A stretch of DNA of 44,016 nucleotides, taken from an uncultured Peptococcaceae bacterium (lineage in GTDB: Bacteria; Bacillota; Limnochordia; Darwinibacteriales; Darwinibacteriaceae). Position 1 is the first letter of the stretch. Every line of letters begins with the position of its first letter. Below the pieces are notes generated by a model, which had not been told where the DNA came from, ran no database searches, and worked only from the letters and a program-made list of their open reading frames with translations. Shown here one piece after another: positions 41,533 to 44,016 of the stretch. Both the position numbers and the translations under genes were made by a program. The DNA is taken from positions 1-44,016 of the forward strand of contig CALKAR010000253.1 of NCBI GenBank assembly GCA_937988745.1. Direction: 5' to 3'.

Positions 41533-42693
41533 ATGGCAACTATAATGCATGTTGATATGGATGCCTTTTTTGCAGCAGTTGAAATCCTGGATAATCCTGA
41601 ATATAAGGGCAAACCGCTCATCGTAGGTGGCTATAAAGACAGCCGCCGGGGCGTCGTTTCCACCTGTTCATATGAAGCCCGCCGCTACGGGATTCACAGT
41701 GCCATGCCCATTGTAAAAGCCGCTGCCCTCTGCCCACACGGAATCTTCATACCAGGCCGCATGAAACGCTACCAAGAAGTTTCACGGCAGGTTCACGCTA
41801 TTTTCCCGGAGTTTTCTCCCATTGTGGAGCCTCTCTCTATTGATGAGGCCTTCTTAGACATGACTGGTTGCGAACATTTTTACGACAGTTTAGAAGATAT
41901 GGGGATGAGTCTTAAACAGCGCATCTTGGAAGCAACCGGGCTGACCGCTTCCGTTGGCATAGCCCCCAACAAGTTCTTGGCAAAACTTGCTTCAGACCTG
42001 GAAAAACCAGATGGACTGACTGTTATACGTCCTGACGAGATCAGCAAGGTGCTCAATCCGCTGCCTGTAGGCAAACTGTGGGGAGTAGGCAAAAAAGCGG
42101 AACAAGAGCTGAACCGAATGGGTATTTACAAGATTGGAGACCTCCTCCCATATTCCCTGCCCGAACTGGAGGAGAAATTCGGTTCTACATTCGGGCCTCA
42201 TCTATACTATCTAGCTCGAGGCATTGATAACCGCAAGGTTGAACCGATCCATGAAGCAAAATCCATCGGTCATGAAATAACCTTTGACGATGATCATACA
42301 AACTTGTCCTTTCTGCGCAGTCAGATAGGAAAACTGGTTGAGGATGTCGGGTGGCGGCTGCGCCAGCATGGCCTTTATGCTAGAACCGTAACTCTTAAGG
42401 TGAGATTCTATGACTTCAAAACGATTACGCGCAGCCATACTCATGAAACTTCATTCTGCGATGATGACACCATATTCCAAACCGCAGTTAGTCTTCTAGA
42501 AAAGGAGCCTCTGCGTCCTGTCCGCTTGATAGGGGTAACTGTAAGCAACTTAACCGAAACGGCTCAGCTTTCGCTATTTGATGAAACAGAGAACGCCCGC
42601 AAGCTCAGCGAAGTGATGGACACCATTAATGCTCGGTTTAAGCGAGGGGTAATCACCAAAGGAAGAACGCTCATTAATGAAGATACACAATAA
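41533..42693 (+). CDS. dinB: DNA polymerase IV (Y family)
   Basis: This 386-residue translesion polymerase has the catalytic motifs MHVDMDAFFAAVE (metal-binding Asp residues) and SIDEAFLDMTG, plus ASVGIAPNKFLAKLASDLEK and the helix-hairpin-helix LWGVGKKAEQELNRMGI. The little-finger domain follows (about 240-350). The end contains AQLSLFD, a canonical beta-clamp-binding QLxLF motif. The ATG has GGAGGG 6 nt upstream. It is the first + strand gene in the window. A LexA-like box upstream hints at damage control. Confidence 0.96.
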   Translation: MATIMHVDMDAFFAAVEILDNPEYKGKPLIVGGYKDSRRGVVSTCSYEARRYGIHSAMPIVKAAALCPHGIFIPGRMKRYQEVSRQVHAIFPEFSPIVEPLSIDEAFLDMTGCEHFYDSLEDMGMSLKQRILEATGLTASVGIAPNKFLAKLASDLEKPDGLTVIRPDEISKVLNPLPVGKLWGVGKKAEQELNRMGIYKIGDLLPYSLPELEEKFGSTFGPHLYYLARGIDNRKVEPIHEAKSIGHEITFDDDHTNLSFLRSQIGKLVEDVGWRLRQHGLYARTVTLKVRFYDFKTITRSHTHETSFCDDDTIFQTAVSLLEKEPLRPVRLIGVTVSNLTETAQLSLFDETENARKLSEVMDTINARFKRGVITKGRTLINEDTQ

Positions 42694-42713
42694 TTCTTAA
42701 TTATCCACACTAT

Positions 42714-42734
42714 ATGTAAAGGAATTTTTTACAT
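42714..42734. repeat. Inverted repeat between dinB and the kinase gene
   Basis: Perfect 7-nt arms ATGTAAA and TTTACAT flank a 7-nt spacer, 21 nt after the dinB stop. It could be an operator for the downstream kinase gene, or a weak hairpin. No U-run follows, so a strong terminator is unlikely. Confidence 0.5.
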
Positions 42735-42784
42735 CGAGTCGAATTTACAATGAGGCGGCATACCACGTAGTTGGGAGGACCATC

Positions 42785-44016
42785 ATGCAACCTCAAACAT
42801 GCATCGAACGAAGAGACCCAGGTATCGAATTCCTCGATCATGTCCCATGGGGAACTCATATGTGTGGGTTTTACGAGCGTGAACAGGATCATGTCGAACT
42901 GGTCACAGCTTTTTTTGAGGCCGGAGCATCCAACAACGAGTACTGCTTGTGGATAACAGACAACTTAGAGCCTACCCTGCGGATTGTCGCCACAATCCAT
43001 GATGTAGAAGTGGTTACCCATGCAGAATGGTACTGTTTTGACGAGTCCCCTCAGCCAGAAACCATTATCAGAAAATGGCACAGAAAGCTCTCTGATATTC
43101 TGGACCAGGGATTTGATGGACTGCGTTTAGTACACAGCCGGAGCAGCCTTTTCCCTGCAGATCGGAGTTTCAACCTGATGCGGGAAGCTCTTATGGATAA
43201 GTTGTTAAGCAGCAGTCCCATCATAGCACTCTGCCCATACCCCCTATATGAGTGCAGCTTGACCGATATTCTTGACTTGTCTGCCAGCCACAATTTCACG
43301 TTCTTTCGAGGAGCATCAACGCATGGTGATGCACTAAAAGCAGTCAACCGCTACAACATTCTGCGTGCAGCAACTGCCGAAGTTGTACATGAAATTCGCA
43401 ATCCCATTACGGCGATTCGCGCCTTAATGGAACTCTTCAACTCAAAACCAGAGTTTGTGCCTTATAGTGAACTGATCGCCAAAGTGATTGCGGAAGTCGA
43501 TCGGGCTGATCAGCTGGCCTGCCAGTTCCTAAGTTTTGCAAAATCACCGCCCTCGTTCAGGGAACAGAGATCCAACTTGAATACAGTTATTGAAGCTGTT
43601 CAGCCTCTCCTAGACGCTATTGCACTCAAGAAGAGACAGACTGTGCGTATCTGCTTAAAACCTGTGCCCGATGTTACGTGCCAGCCGAGTGAGCTCCGTC
43701 AAGTAATATTAAACCTGGCTCACAATGCATTTGATGCCATGAGCCAGGGTGGTATCGTAACCATCAGTACTGAGAATAAATATCCCAATGTGATTCTGCG
43801 GGTCAAAGACACCGGTAGCGGCATTCCTCCTGAATACATGGATAAACTAAGTATGCCTTTCTTTACGACGAAAAACCAAGGAACAGGCCTGGGACTTCCC
43901 GTCACCTTCAGGATCGCCGAGAAGTCTAACGGCAAAGTCAGCATTGATTCTTCTAAGAAAGGTACTACCGTTACCGTTATATTGCCTGCTGCGCCTTCTA
44001 ATAATGGCAGTAAAGG
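42785..44016 (+). CDS. MEDS-domain sensor histidine kinase (3' end cut by the window)
   Basis: The frame is open to the window end, so 410 residues are visible. Residues about 12-180 resemble a MEDS (MEthanogen/methylotroph, DcmR Sensory) domain: HVPWGTHMCGFYEREQD, ITDNLEPTLRIV, then DGLRLVHSRSSLFPADRS. The kinase core follows: H-box AEVVHEIRNPITAIRAL with phospho-acceptor His202, N-box LRQVILNLAHNAFDAMSQGG, G1 VKDTGSGIPPEY and G2 GTGLGLPVTFRI. There is no membrane helix, so it should be cytosolic. GGGAGG lies 6 nt before the ATG. The H-box region resembles sporulation and KinE-type kinases, and a Spo0F/Spo0A target is possible but unproven. The partner regulator is not in the window. Confidence 0.88.
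   Translation, partial: MQPQTCIERRDPGIEFLDHVPWGTHMCGFYEREQDHVELVTAFFEAGASNNEYCLWITDNLEPTLRIVATIHDVEVVTHAEWYCFDESPQPETIIRKWHRKLSDILDQGFDGLRLVHSRSSLFPADRSFNLMREALMDKLLSSSPIIALCPYPLYECSLTDILDLSASHNFTFFRGASTHGDALKAVNRYNILRAATAEVVHEIRNPITAIRALMELFNSKPEFVPYSELIAKVIAEVDRADQLACQFLSFAKSPPSFREQRSNLNTVIEAVQPLLDAIALKKRQTVRICLKPVPDVTCQPSELRQVILNLAHNAFDAMSQGGIVTISTENKYPNVILRVKDTGSGIPPEYMDKLSMPFFTTKNQGTGLGLPVTFRIAEKSNGKVSIDSSKKGTTVTVILPAAPSNNGSK

Overview
This window looks like chromosome from a spore-forming, flagellated, two-membrane (diderm) Firmicute of roughly 50% GC. Outer-membrane genes (an SLH-type OmpM, LptA/B/C/D/F, BamA, Skp-like proteins, an LpxB-like protein, flagellar L- and P-ring genes) lie on the same strand as a gene order familiar from Bacillus and Clostridia (tdk, DUF1385, prfA, prmC, sua5, ywlE, rpiB, upp, mnaA, atpAGDC, spoIIQ, spoIIID, mbl, flgF, flgG). 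That mix fits Limnochordia or Halanaerobiales better than proteobacteria. The class is an inference. All genes except the last two (dinB and a histidine kinase) are on the minus strand, so biological order runs from high to low coordinates.

Layout. 44016-41533 (+ strand): a partial MEDS-type histidine kinase and DNA polymerase IV. 41459-30526: housekeeping genes hflX, tdk, a membrane protein with a TrkA-C-like domain, DUF1385, prfA, prmC, sua5, ywlE, rpiB, upp, dCMP deaminase, a TagO/WecA-like transferase and mnaA. 30512-26258: the F1 genes atpA, G, D, C, with no Fo genes and no atpH beside them. 26177-24035: spoIIQ-like, spoIIID and mbl. 23952-19544: the rod and ring genes flgF, G, A, H, I, J behind a sigma-28-like promoter and closed by a terminator. 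19424-16230: a phosphodiester glycosidase with an AMIN-like domain and an S55 (SpoIVB-type) protease. 16127-1: the outer-membrane block of bamA, two Skp-like genes, a small beta-barrel gene, lptF, lptD, lptC, lptA, an unusual ABC pair, fabZ, lpxB-like, lptB, a DUF3084 gene and the 5' part of ompM.

The outer-membrane block joins barrel assembly (BamA, Skp-like), lipid export (Lpt) and cell-wall tethering (OmpM, perhaps DUF3084). The most unusual items are: (1) an ABC pair inside the Lpt block, whose membrane subunit has FtsX/MacB-like topology but ends in an importer-type EAA loop, with a polar-amino-acid-type ATPase; (2) an LpxB-like protein lacking the usual catalytic motifs, in a cluster with no lpxA/C/D/K; (3) F1 ATP synthase genes separated from Fo; (4) nested inverted repeats in the ompM leader that suggest a structured RNA.

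I saw no tRNA, rRNA, CRISPR array, insertion sequence or phage gene. All family assignments come from reading motifs by eye; no database search was run.
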